Source of the DNA: Desulfovibrio sp. G11
Lineage (GTDB): Bacteria; Desulfobacterota; Desulfovibrionia; Desulfovibrionales; Desulfovibrionaceae
Direction: 5' to 3'
NCBI RefSeq assembly: GCF_900243745.1
Contig: NZ_LT984798.1
Span: 558,001 to 622,000 of the forward strand
Length of the DNA stretch: 64,000 nucleotides
A program made the position numbers and the translations under genes. This document shows, piece after piece, positions 56,157-64,000 of this stretch. Within the stretch, counting starts at the first letter, position 1. Every line of letters begins with the position of its first letter. Below the pieces are notes generated by a model that was not told the origin of the DNA, made no database searches, and worked only from the letters and a program-made list of their open reading frames with translations.

Positions 56157-56834
56157 CTATTCCTTTATCCTGTAGCCTACCCCGCGCACGGTCTCCAGCA
56201 TGGAGGCCGCATGCCCCAGCTTGGCGCGCAGGCGGCGCACGTGGGTATCCACCGTGCGGGCATATCCTTCAAAGGAATAGCCCCATACCTTGTTGAGCAG
56301 CTGCTCACGCGTGCGCACCGACCCGGCATGGCGCAGCAGGTCTTCCAGCAGGCGAAACTCCGTGGCTGTCAACTGCAGTTCTTCGCCGTGCGCTTCCGCC
56401 GTATGGGCATCGGGGCGCAGGCGTATGCCGTGGCGCTCCAGCACCGGGCTTTCGCCGCTGCGCGTCCCGCGCCGCAGCACTGCCCGGATGCGCAGCATAA
56501 GCTCACGCACGCTGAAAGGTTTGACCACATAATCGTCCGCGCCAAGGCTCAGGCCCACCACGCGGTCCATTTCTTCGCCTCTGGCCGTCAGCATAAGCAC
56601 GGGGATATGGGCGGTTTCAGCCTGCGCCCCCAAAAGGCGGCAGACCTCGAACCCGTCCGGGCCGGGCATCATGACATCCAGCAGCATGAGGTCCGGCAGA
56701 TGCTGGCGGGCCAGCCTGAGCGCCTCGTTGCCATCCGCCGCCTCCAGAACGCTGAAGCCCTCACGCTCGAGATTAAAGCGCAAAAGCTCGCGAATGTCGG
56801 CTTCATCTTCAACTATCAATATCTGTTGGCTCAT
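56157..56834 (-). CDS. phoB: PhoB-type response regulator
   Basis: A 225-residue OmpR-family regulator. The receiver has Asp53-type LLLDVMMPGPDG, VEDEAD and the Lys of VVKPF. The winged helix ends ...RTREQLLNKVWGYSFEGYARTVDTHVRRLRAKLG. Once phosphorylated it activates the Pho genes, including the divergent pstS. GAGGTG precedes ATG 56834. A Pho box lies at 56897, upstream of this gene, consistent with autoregulation. Confidence 0.93.
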   Translation of the reverse strand: MSQQILIVEDEADIRELLRFNLEREGFSVLEAADGNEALRLARQHLPDLMLLDVMMPGPDGFEVCRLLGAQAETAHIPVLMLTARGEEMDRVVGLSLGADDYVVKPFSVRELMLRIRAVLRRGTRSGESPVLERHGIRLRPDAHTAEAHGEELQLTATEFRLLEDLLRHAGSVRTREQLLNKVWGYSFEGYARTVDTHVRRLRAKLGHAASMLETVRGVGYRIKE

Positions 56835-56896
56835 AGTGCACACCTCTGTGACGCAGCCCGAGTAAACCGCCTCTTTGCGCCAATGTGATGGTAGCT

Positions 56897-56914
56897 CTGT
56901 TACAATTTCGTGAC
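56897..56914. promoter_or_regulatory. Pho box near phoB
   Basis: CTGTTAC-AATT-TCGTGAC fits the 7-4-7 layout of the PhoB site (consensus CTGTCAT-N4-CTGTCAC), 63 bp before the phoB start. Confidence 0.6.
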
Positions 56915-57128
56915 ATGGCGAACCGCCTGAAAAAGCATGCCTCACAGGCCGTGGCAAATCAATTGATGCCTTTTCCGGAAATGCTCCGGTGCACGCCACG
57001 CACGCCGGACAACGACTTTCCGTAAAAACCGGCCCCCACACCGCACATGCAGCCCCAAAGAGCCGGATGCCGCGTGGAGGCAGCACGGCCGGAACGGCCC
57101 GGCCTCCTTTCACGCAGTCTTCGTGTAT

Positions 57129-57146
57129 CCGTCATCATTCTGTAAC
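57129..57146 (+). promoter_or_regulatory. Pho box of pstS
   Basis: CCGTCAT-CATT-CTGTAAC, 82 bp before the pstS ATG, a good 7-4-7 PhoB site on the coding strand. The rest of the 393-bp phoB-pstS gap shows nothing else clear. Confidence 0.7.
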
Positions 57147-57227
57147 AGAGGCGGGCCAAAAGAAAGACACGGCAAAAAGATGCCGCGGGTGAAATGTTCT
57201 CACCATAGATAAAACCAGGAGAAACTC

Positions 57228-58076
57228 ATGTCTTTTGATTGCAAAAAACGCGTTTCCCGTTACAGCAGCAGGCTCGCGGCCTGCGCTCTGGCCGTGCTTT
57301 GCTGGAGCGCTTCGGCCTTCGCCGCCCAGCAGGTCATCATCAACGGCTCCACCACCGTGCTGCCCGTGGTGCAAAAAGCCGGAGAAGCCTTCATGGCCTC
57401 TCATCCCGGCACGGAGCTGAGCATTTCCGGCGGCGGTTCCGGCAACGGCATCAAGGCTCTCATTGAAAAGCAGTGCGATGTAGCCATGAGCTCGCGCGAC
57501 ATCAAGGACAAGGAAAAGGACGCCGCCGCCAAAAACGGCATTACGCCCCTGCGCACGGCCATCGCTATTGACGCCATTGTGCCTGTGGTCCACCCGGCCA
57601 ACAAGGTGGGCGCTCTTACCCTTGCGCAGCTGCGCGACATCTACACAGGAAAAGTCACCAACTGGAAGGATCTTGGCGGCGAAGACGCCCAGATTGTAGC
57701 CATCTCGCGCGACACTTCTTCCGGCACGTTTGAATCCTGGGAAGAACTTGTCATGAACAAGGAGCGCGTCAGCCCCAGAGCGCTCATGCAGGCTTCCAAC
57801 GGATCCGTGGTGCAGACTGTAAGCAAAAACAAAAACGCCATCGGCTATGTAGGCCTGGGCTATGTGGACAAGTCCACCAGGCCTGTGACGGTTGACGGCG
57901 TAAGCCCCAGCGCAGAGACCGCCATTTCAAAGCAGTGGCCCATCGCGCGTGAACTGTACATTTTCACCAACGGTGCACCCCAGGGCGCGGTGAAAGAGTT
58001 TGTGGAATATCTGGTGGCCCCCGACAAGGGACAAAAGGATGTGCTCGCCGTGGGCTACGTACCCCTGAGCAAATAG
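57228..58076 (+). CDS. pstS: Phosphate-binding protein PstS
   Basis: A 282-residue periplasmic phosphate receptor with a Sec signal ending SASAFA, then QVIINGSTTVLPVVQKAGEAF. The phosphate-binding loops GGGSGNGIKAL, SSRDIKDKE and SRDTSSGTFESWEE are present. AGGAG precedes the ATG, and a Pho box is in the leader. First gene of pstS-pstC-pstA. Confidence 0.95.
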   Translation: MSFDCKKRVSRYSSRLAACALAVLCWSASAFAAQQVIINGSTTVLPVVQKAGEAFMASHPGTELSISGGGSGNGIKALIEKQCDVAMSSRDIKDKEKDAAAKNGITPLRTAIAIDAIVPVVHPANKVGALTLAQLRDIYTGKVTNWKDLGGEDAQIVAISRDTSSGTFESWEELVMNKERVSPRALMQASNGSVVQTVSKNKNAIGYVGLGYVDKSTRPVTVDGVSPSAETAISKQWPIARELYIFTNGAPQGAVKEFVEYLVAPDKGQKDVLAVGYVPLSK

Positions 58077-58190
58077 GCGCCAGAAGAAAAATCCTTGCAG
58101 GGCGCGGGCAGGACGGATACCGCAAACCGGCCTGCCCCGCCTGTGCGGCACAGTGCAATGGACGCAGCCAACGCGTCAGGAGAACGGCCC

Positions 58191-59081
58191 ATGCGTTCCG
58201 CAGACCTGAAAGAAAAACTGGTTCGCTACATACTCACCGGCATGGCGGGCAGCTCGCTGCTGGCCCTGGCCGGCATTGTCATATTTCTGTTTATGGAGGG
58301 CCTGCCACTCTTTGCACACTATCCGGTCATGGATTTCCTTTTCGGCCGCTTGTGGTATCCCACTGAAGATCCCGGCCTGTTCGGCATTTTTCCCCTGCTG
58401 GCGGCCTCGCTGGCGGTGACGTTTTTTTCCTCGCTGCTGGCAGTGCCGCTGGGCGTACTCACCGCCGTATACCTTACGGAAATTGCCCACCCTGCCGTGC
58501 GCCGTGTCATCAAGCCCTTTGTGGAACTGCTGGCAGCCCTGCCCTCGGTGGTGCTGGGCTTTCTGGGCATGGTTGTGCTGGCCCCCTTCCTACAGGACTA
58601 TCTGGGCGCGGCCACAGGGCTGAACCTGCTTAATGCCTCGGTGGTGCTGGCCTTCATGAGCGTGCCTACCATCTGCTCTGTTTCTGAAGACGCCCTGTAC
58701 AGCGTGCCACGCGACCTGCGCGAAGCTTCGCTAGCGCTCGGGGCCACGCGCTGGCAAACCACGGTGCGCGTTGTCATTCCGGCGGCGCTTTCGGGCATCG
58801 GCACCGCTGTCATGCTCGGCATGTCGCGAGCCATCGGGGAAACAATGGTGGTGCTTATGGTGGCGGGCGGCGCAGGCATCATCCCCACGTCACTGCTTGA
58901 CCCCGTGCGGCCCATGCCTGCGTCCATCGCGGCAGAAATGGCCGAGGCCCCCTTTCGCAGCGACCATTATCACGCGCTTTTCGCCATCGGCATCGTACTT
59001 TTTCTGCTTACCCTGGCCTTTAACATGCTGGCGGCCCATATCGCCGAAAAACACCGTCAGGCCGGGACCTCGAGCCTGTAA
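58191..59081 (+). CDS. pstC: Phosphate ABC permease PstC
   Basis: A 296-residue inner-membrane subunit with about six helices and the permease loop REASLALGATRWQTTVRVVIPAALSG, followed by GMSRAIGETMVV. ATG 58191 follows AGGAG at 8 bases; in-frame starts further upstream (58095, 58158) have no ribosome site. Confidence 0.92.
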   Translation: MRSADLKEKLVRYILTGMAGSSLLALAGIVIFLFMEGLPLFAHYPVMDFLFGRLWYPTEDPGLFGIFPLLAASLAVTFFSSLLAVPLGVLTAVYLTEIAHPAVRRVIKPFVELLAALPSVVLGFLGMVVLAPFLQDYLGAATGLNLLNASVVLAFMSVPTICSVSEDALYSVPRDLREASLALGATRWQTTVRVVIPAALSGIGTAVMLGMSRAIGETMVVLMVAGGAGIIPTSLLDPVRPMPASIAAEMAEAPFRSDHYHALFAIGIVLFLLTLAFNMLAAHIAEKHRQAGTSSL

Positions 59082-59107
59082 CAACGCCAACGGAATCTGG
59101 AAAGAAC

Positions 59108-60028
59108 ATGTCACAGCCCATATGGCCCGGCCAGACCGGCCCCCTGAACACACCGCAGAAACGCTTTACACCCACAAGCGGCAAGGCGCGCGGCCGCGCG
59201 CAAAACATCATGTTTATTTTTCTGCGGGGCGTAGCCGCCTGCAACGTGCTGGCCCTTGTGGCCGTGTGCGGCTTTCTGCTCTATCACGGCCTGCCCGCCC
59301 TCAGCTGGGAATTCATAAGCCAGTCCCCCCGAAGCATGATGACCGAAGGGGGCATACTGCCTTGCATTATCGGCACGGCCATCCTTTCGCTGGGGGCATT
59401 GCTGCTGGCCTTTCCTCTGGGCGTGGCCTCGGCCGTTTACCTGCATGAATACGCCAAACGCAATGCCTTCGCGCGCTATGTGCGCCTGGGGGTAAACAAT
59501 CTGGCCGGGGTTCCTTCCGTAGTTTTCGGCCTTTTCGGCCTGTCATTTTTTGTGACCTTCTGCGGGTTAGGGGTCAGCATCCTCTCCGGCGTGCTCACCC
59601 TTGCCGTGCTTACCTTGCCCGTGATCATCGGCACGGCCGAGGAAGCCCTGCGCAACGTGCCGGATACCTACCGCGAAGCCTCGCTGGCCCTGGGGGCCAC
59701 CAAATCGCAGACCATCAGCCGCGTAGTGCTGCCCTGCGCCCTGCCCGGCATGCTTACAGGGGCCATCCTTGGCGTGGCGCGCGCCGCCGGCGAAACAGCG
59801 GCCATCATGTTTACGGCGGCTGTTTTTTATACGCCCAAGACTCCGGACTCCATCTTCAGTTCCGTCATGGCCCTGCCCTATCACATGTATGTGCTGGCAA
59901 CCGCCGGAACGGAAATAGAAAAAACCCGCCCCCTGCAATACGGGACCGGGCTTGTACTGCTGCTTCTGGTACTGGGCATGAACCTGGTGGCCATACTGCT
60001 GCGTGATCACTTGCAGCGCAAACGCTGA
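59108..60028 (+). CDS. pstA: Phosphate ABC permease PstA
   Basis: A 306-residue inner-membrane partner of PstC with about six helices, loop REASLALGATKSQTISRVVLPCALPG and GVARAAGETAAI. It has a short hydrophilic N-terminal extension (~30 residues). It starts 26 bp after pstC. Confidence 0.92.
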   Translation: MSQPIWPGQTGPLNTPQKRFTPTSGKARGRAQNIMFIFLRGVAACNVLALVAVCGFLLYHGLPALSWEFISQSPRSMMTEGGILPCIIGTAILSLGALLLAFPLGVASAVYLHEYAKRNAFARYVRLGVNNLAGVPSVVFGLFGLSFFVTFCGLGVSILSGVLTLAVLTLPVIIGTAEEALRNVPDTYREASLALGATKSQTISRVVLPCALPGMLTGAILGVARAAGETAAIMFTAAVFYTPKTPDSIFSSVMALPYHMYVLATAGTEIEKTRPLQYGTGLVLLLLVLGMNLVAILLRDHLQRKR

Positions 60029-60082
60029 TTTTTCCCTGCTTTTGGCTCTTCCTGCCGCCTTTCCGGCGCTCCCTCCTGACTC

Positions 60083-60117
60083 CGCCGTCCGTCACCAGTG
60101 TGGCGGGCGGCGTTTTT
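60083..60117 (+). terminator. Rho-independent terminator of pstSCA
   Basis: 9-bp stem CGCCGTCCG/CGGGCGGCG (one G-U pair) followed by five T. Confidence 0.8.
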
Positions 60118-60561
60118 CACATCGGCAGGCAAGCCGTGCAGCGCGTTTGAGGCGTGCCGGACTGGCAGACTGACGTTTTGCAGCACAGAAGGACAGCGTA
60201 GGCACAGGCCAGATCTGCTTCTTGCACAGGCAACAACAGTTGCAGCCTTAAATGCTCCCATTGCTTTCGCCGGAACCGTAGGCGGCGGGCAGCAGGCGGA
60301 CCACAAAAAATATCTGTCAGGCGCGGTACGCCTCCGAAGTGCCTCCGTCCTCCTTGATCCACTCCCGGGCATTCCGTTGCCGGTGGCAAGCCTGACGACA
60401 GAAGTTCGCCGCAAGGGCATACGAGAGGACTGTATACCTGCTGCCAATCGCCGAGGTAACCACCGAACAGCTTTGAAAATGCAAGGCTTTCAAGCTCAGG
60501 TGCGGCCTATCCGTACAGAAAAGAGCCGCTTCCCCTGCATGCGCCTGCGGTTCCCACGCAA
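60118..60561. other. 444-bp intergenic stretch between pstA and porin 2
   Basis: No gene or clear structure seen between the two terminators. Confidence 0.4.
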
Positions 60562-60585
60562 AAGGGGGAGCCGAAGCTCCCCCTT
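60562..60585 (-). terminator. Terminator of porin 2
   Basis: 10-bp stem AAGGGGGAGC/GCTCCCCCTT; on the minus strand the loop is TTCG and the stem is followed by TTGC. Confidence 0.8.
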
Positions 60586-60620
60586 GAAGTCGATGCTTGC
60601 CTTGCGGCAGGCCGTGCAGC

Positions 60621-62153
60621 TTAGAAGCTGTACGCGAAGACCACCTGGGCCTTCCACATATCCTGCTTGTCAAAGCTGCCGCCGTTGTTGGCCTTCTTCC
60701 AGGTGCTGTTGTCCATAAAGTTGGCAACGTAGTCCAGCTCAAGATTCATTTCGAGGTTTTCGTAAATCTGGTAGCTGTTCACGAGGTTGAATTCCAGCAT
60801 GCCGTCGTTGGTGGTCAGGTAAGGGCCGGTGTTGTTACCCCAGCCATCGGACCAGGCGTAGGCGCTGTCCATGTATTTGGCCATGGTCGGGCTGTTGGTG
60901 CCGCCCCAGTAAGCCACGCGGAAGGTGTGCGACAGGTCTTCGATGAAGCTCATGTCGCGGATCTGCGCGCCGATACCCCAGGTGCCGTCATAGGTCAGGG
61001 AGTAGTCCTGACGGATCCAGCCCATGTTGCCGTCACCGATAAAGGAGGTGAAGTTGCCGGAAGCGGCCACGGAAGGCATGCGCTCGGAACCGTTCTTGGG
61101 ATTGCTGTCGTCGCCGGAAGCATACCAGCCGAAGATGCCGGGTACGCCCCAATCCAGCTTGTATTCCACCAGGGCCTTGGCAAGCCAGCCCTGACGCTCG
61201 GTGCTGGCACGCTTGTCTCCGCCACCGTTCTTCACGGCGTCAAAGCGACCCATGCCCTGCATGTAGCCGTAGTTGATGTCAAGCTCAATGTTCAGCGGAT
61301 CAAACATGGTCACGGCAATGGGCAGGCCTGCCCAGAAAGCGTTGCCGTAGTCGTTGCCGGTGCTGCCGATCTTGTCAGCGCCGGTCATGCCCGGATAGGG
61401 GCGCAGGGAGTAGTGCAGGTTACCGTCAGCAGTGCCGACGCCGTCATACGCGCTGTTGTCCTTATTCCAGGCACCATTCAGAGCGTTTTTGCCCACCATG
61501 CCGTACATGGCCCAAGGGGTCACGTTCACGCCGTCAAAGGTCAGGGGCACCATCAGGCTGAACAGATCCATATTGTCCAGGTAGTTGTTCTGCTTGGAGT
61601 TCGTGCCGTCAACATAGTTGTCGTTCAGCGGGCGCGCCCACAGGGCGGTCAGGCCGACGTTTTCGTTGAACTTGTAGTTGACGGTGATGCCGGCAGCGTC
61701 GGCATCAAGCACAGCGGAGCCGCCGGCCACGTTGGGCAGGGCCACGCCCTGGATACCCATACGCACCTTGGCGTCGGTATCGGGCACGATCCAGTCGAGG
61801 TACGCGCGCTTCAGCTTGATCTGGTTGGTGCCGTCAGCACCGAGGGCAGCGCCGTTGCTGGCCTTGCCCCACTGGGCGGTGCCGATTTCAAAGTACACGG
61901 TGCCGGACAGGGCTTCGGAAGCCACGGCATCCAACTGCAGGCGCAGGCGCTGGGCGGCCTGGAAATCGTCGTCGCTGTTGAACTTGCTGCTCTTGCCGGT
62001 GGCGCCGTCACGATAGTTCTTGATGGGGTTGGCATCGCCCACGCCGAAGCCCATGAGCCACTGGCCCTTGGCCTTGAAGTCAATGGCGCTGGCGCCGGTG
62101 GCCGCGCCCAAAAGCAGGCCGGCGGCCAGCACGAGTGTACAGATACGTTTCAT
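60621..62153 (-). CDS. Outer membrane homotrimeric porin (paralogue 2)
   Basis: A 510-residue beta-barrel porin of the Desulfovibrio family with signal MKRICTLVLAAGLLLGAATGASA and mature start IDFKAKGQWLMGFGVG. It has YLDWIVPDTDAKVRMGIQG and a terminal strand AQVVFAYSF. It shares the N-terminus, the DWIVPxTDxKVRMGIQG strand and the end with the porin at 35786, while loops differ, so the two probably differ in pore selectivity or regulation. GGAAGG precedes the ATG. It lies just after the phosphate genes but on the other strand. Confidence 0.9.
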   Translation of the reverse strand: MKRICTLVLAAGLLLGAATGASAIDFKAKGQWLMGFGVGDANPIKNYRDGATGKSSKFNSDDDFQAAQRLRLQLDAVASEALSGTVYFEIGTAQWGKASNGAALGADGTNQIKLKRAYLDWIVPDTDAKVRMGIQGVALPNVAGGSAVLDADAAGITVNYKFNENVGLTALWARPLNDNYVDGTNSKQNNYLDNMDLFSLMVPLTFDGVNVTPWAMYGMVGKNALNGAWNKDNSAYDGVGTADGNLHYSLRPYPGMTGADKIGSTGNDYGNAFWAGLPIAVTMFDPLNIELDINYGYMQGMGRFDAVKNGGGDKRASTERQGWLAKALVEYKLDWGVPGIFGWYASGDDSNPKNGSERMPSVAASGNFTSFIGDGNMGWIRQDYSLTYDGTWGIGAQIRDMSFIEDLSHTFRVAYWGGTNSPTMAKYMDSAYAWSDGWGNNTGPYLTTNDGMLEFNLVNSYQIYENLEMNLELDYVANFMDNSTWKKANNGGSFDKQDMWKAQVVFAYSF

Positions 62154-62221
62154 AGCCCTTCCTCTCTTTAAAAAAACATCCCAAAAAAAAATTACAGCAA
62201 CCTACGTTTAGGTTGAAATTC

Positions 62222-62250
62222 TTTCTACACGGATTCAGTTTCGGTGGCAA
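62222..62250 (-). promoter_or_regulatory. Possible porin 2 promoter
   Basis: On the minus strand: TTGCCA (62245-62250), 17-bp spacer, TAGAAA (62222-62227), about 70 bp before the ATG. Confidence 0.45.
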
Positions 62251-62316
62251 GAATTTTCGTCAAAAAATTTTAACCGCCTGTAAAAAACTCGCTGCGGCGC
62301 GTGATCGCGCCGCCTC

Positions 62317-62366
62317 AAAAGGCATGGAAAACGGCATCCGCTCTCGCGAATGCCGTTTTCCATGCC
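62317..62366 (-). terminator. Terminator of gpmI/zinc-ribbon transcript
   Basis: A 17-bp perfect stem (GGCATGGAAAACGGCAT at 62321-62337 and its complement at 62350-62366) with four T on the minus strand. A second GC-rich hairpin lies next to it at about 62293-62312. Confidence 0.85.
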
Positions 62367-62419
62367 TGATTCTTCCGGCCCGCTCCCCCAAAAATCCGGG
62401 AGCGGTTCAAACAATTGTG

Positions 62420-62662
62420 TTACAAAAAGTCGGGATCAGCGGCGGCCTTGCCTTCGGCCAGCATGATGCGCACATAATGCAGGCTGTGCTCATCCACAGG
62501 GATGATGGGAAAACCCTGACCACAACCCGGACAACGCACCATGCGCGGCTCTGTGGGGCTGGCCTGGGGGACATGCTTGCCGCAGCCCGGACACTGGTAA
62601 AAGAAAAGGATTTCCATGCCATCCGGGGCCACAGGCTCTATGGGCCGTTTACGTTCAGCCAC
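62420..62662 (-). CDS. Small zinc-ribbon protein
   Basis: An 80-residue protein with two CPGCG knuckles (FFYQCPGCGKHVPQ and MVRCPGCGQGFPI) that would bind one zinc. The GTG start at 62662 overlaps the gpmI stop by 8 bases and is preceded by GGAG inside gpmI, so it is translationally coupled to it. Function unknown; it is too short for a catalytic role. Confidence 0.7.
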   Translation of the reverse strand: MAERKRPIEPVAPDGMEILFFYQCPGCGKHVPQASPTEPRMVRCPGCGQGFPIIPVDEHSLHYVRIMLAEGKAAADPDFL

Positions 62663-64000
62663 GGGCGTTCTCCTTTCTGTCCGGCTTTGTCCCGTCTTCG
62701 CGGGCCAGATTTTGCCCCGTCATGAGGGGAGAGGGGGCAAGCCCCCACAATGCCAGAAGCGTGGGCGCCACATCGGCCAGCCTGCCATCGGCCAAGGCTT
62801 TGACCTTGCCGCCCGGCTCAAGCAGGATGCAAGGCACAGGATTGGTTGTATGCGCCGTTTGCGGCTGCCCCTCGGGCGTGAGCATGACCTCACAGTTGCC
62901 GTGATCGGCAATGATGAGCATACGCCCCCCGCGGGCTTCAACAGCTTCAACCATACGCCCCACGCACCGGTCCACCACCTCGCAGGCTGCAACGGCGGCC
63001 TCAAGAACCCCTGTGTGTCCAACCATGTCGCCGTTGGCAAGATTGCAGACCACAAGATCGTACTGGCCGGAATTCCAGGCCTTGATAAACTCGTCCGTCA
63101 CCAGGGGGGCGCTCATGGCAGGCTTGAGGTCATAGGTCGCCACGTCGCGGGGCGAAGGCACAAGAATGCGGTCTTCGCCCGTAAAAGGCTCTTCCACGCC
63201 GCCATTGAAGAAATAGGTCACGTGGGCGTATTTTTCCGTTTCCGCCAGCCGCAGCTGGCGCATGCCCTGACGCGACACCACCTGCCCCAGCCCCTGATCC
63301 ACCGCCTCTTTGGGAAAGGCCACTGGCAGATTGAAGCTGGCCTCGTAAGAGGTCATGGAGGCCAGGGCCGACAGCACGGGCATTTTGCCCCTGTCAAAGC
63401 CCTCAAAACCGGGAGTGATGAAGGCAGCGGTCAACTCCCGCATCCGGTCGGCCCGGAAGTTGAAAAAAAAGACCGCATCGCCGTCGGCCAGACCGGGCGC
63501 GACATCGCCTGTATCAAAACGCACGGGCTTCAGAAATTCATCGGTAATGCCCTCGGCATAAGACGCTTCCACCGCTGCCACGGGATCAAACGCCAGCGGG
63601 GCCTTGCCGTGCACGATCACATCCCAGGCTTCCTTGACGCGCTCCCAGCGCTTGTCGCGGTCCATGGCGTAAAAGCGCCCCACCAGGCTGGCAATGCGTG
63701 CCTGCGGCTGGTTCCTGATGCTGGACGCAAGGGCGCGTACAAAGTCCGCCCCGCTATGGGGGGGGCAGTCGCGCCCGTCTGTAAGAGCGTGGATGCGCAC
63801 GGGAATATCCTGCTCAGCGGCCATGGCGCACAGGGCTTCAAGATGGCGTATGTGGCTGTGCACGCCGCCATCAGAGAGCAGGCCCACAAAATGCACTCTG
63901 CCGCCACTGCGCCGCACTGCGGACAGTACTTCGCCAAGCACCGGGTTGGTCGCGAAGGAGCCATCCTCCACTGCCACATCAATGCGGGTCATGTCCTGAT
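62655..64000 (-). CDS. gpmI: 2,3-bisphosphoglycerate-independent phosphoglycerate mutase (5' end outside window)
   Basis: Interconverts 3- and 2-phosphoglycerate in glycolysis and gluconeogenesis using Mn2+. The frame is open to the right edge. Visible are LLSDGGVHSH, HALTDGRDCPP, FFNFRADRMREL, FNGGVEEPFTGEDR, the metal-binding NLANGDMVGHTG, ADHGNCEVM and TAHTTNPVP. The N-terminal metal site with the phosphorylated Ser lies beyond the window. Terminates in the shared hairpin at 62317. Confidence 0.95.
   Translation of the reverse strand, partial: QDMTRIDVAVEDGSFATNPVLGEVLSAVRRSGGRVHFVGLLSDGGVHSHIRHLEALCAMAAEQDIPVRIHALTDGRDCPPHSGADFVRALASSIRNQPQARIASLVGRFYAMDRDKRWERVKEAWDVIVHGKAPLAFDPVAAVEASYAEGITDEFLKPVRFDTGDVAPGLADGDAVFFFNFRADRMRELTAAFITPGFEGFDRGKMPVLSALASMTSYEASFNLPVAFPKEAVDQGLGQVVSRQGMRQLRLAETEKYAHVTYFFNGGVEEPFTGEDRILVPSPRDVATYDLKPAMSAPLVTDEFIKAWNSGQYDLVVCNLANGDMVGHTGVLEAAVAACEVVDRCVGRMVEAVEARGGRMLIIADHGNCEVMLTPEGQPQTAHTTNPVPCILLEPGGKVKALADGRLADVAPTLLALWGLAPSPLMTGQNLAREDGTKPDRKENARG

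Noticed and set aside
1..64000. tRNA genes, rRNA genes, CRISPR arrays, prophage genes
   Set aside because: No T-loop/acceptor patterns, no regularly spaced repeats and no phage structural proteins were recognised on reading; a tRNAscan/CRT run would settle it.

Overview
The window is GC-rich chromosomal DNA from a sulfate-reducing deltaproteobacterium of the Desulfovibrionaceae, most likely a Desulfovibrio close to D. desulfuricans. The clues are two homotrimeric-porin paralogues of the Desulfovibrio type, the envelope block bamA / CGGC protein / amidase / OmpH / fabZ, a variant ThyX, and lipoprotein and LPS genes of a Gram-negative cell. All identifications come from reading motifs and signals by eye; no database search was run.

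Layout. 1-8.7 kb: envelope biogenesis (bamA 3' part, CGGC-domain protein, N-acetylmuramoyl-L-alanine amidase, Skp/OmpH, fabZ, mltA, YbgC-like thioesterase). 9-13.8 kb: a FeoB-associated Cys-rich membrane protein cut off from its own promoter and ribosome binding site by an insertion sequence, then a Fur/PerR regulator divergent from an AhpC peroxiredoxin, then a second, almost identical copy of the same 1,260-bp IS4-type element in the opposite orientation. Both copies have intact 9-bp target duplications. 14-26.6 kb: uvrA, a MarR regulator facing a cyclase-family gene across two palindromic operators, a TrmH-type methyltransferase, a lipoprotein, a zinc-ribbon/Yip1 protein, a Mn2+ (yybP-ykoY type) riboswitch in front of a Na/Ca-exchanger family gene, a DUF3298-type protein and mnmA. 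26.6-30 kb: a polar amino acid ABC operon with two tandem, closely related binding proteins. 30-45 kb: NYN-domain protein, O-antigen ligase, thyX, orphan trpB, porin, uvrC, and the chaperone set cbpA-cbpM-clpB.

45.4-51.3 kb is the most unusual part. A structured leader (three stems, a possible pseudoknot and an intrinsic terminator) precedes six co-directional genes: a Tat-exported, cysteine-containing ModA-like binding protein, a NapH-like membrane polyferredoxin, a NifB homologue made only of the radical-SAM domain, and a complete NitT/TauT-type ABC transporter. No nitrogenase structural gene lies in the window. I read it as a candidate dedicated metallocluster/anion uptake and assembly system.

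51.6-60 kb is the phosphate regulon: YkgJ-type protein, phoU, pstB, phoR and phoB on the minus strand, pstS-pstC-pstA on the plus strand, with two Pho boxes between them. 60.6-64 kb holds the second porin, a small zinc-ribbon protein and the 3' part of gpmI, which runs off the right end. No tRNA, rRNA or CRISPR array was recognised.
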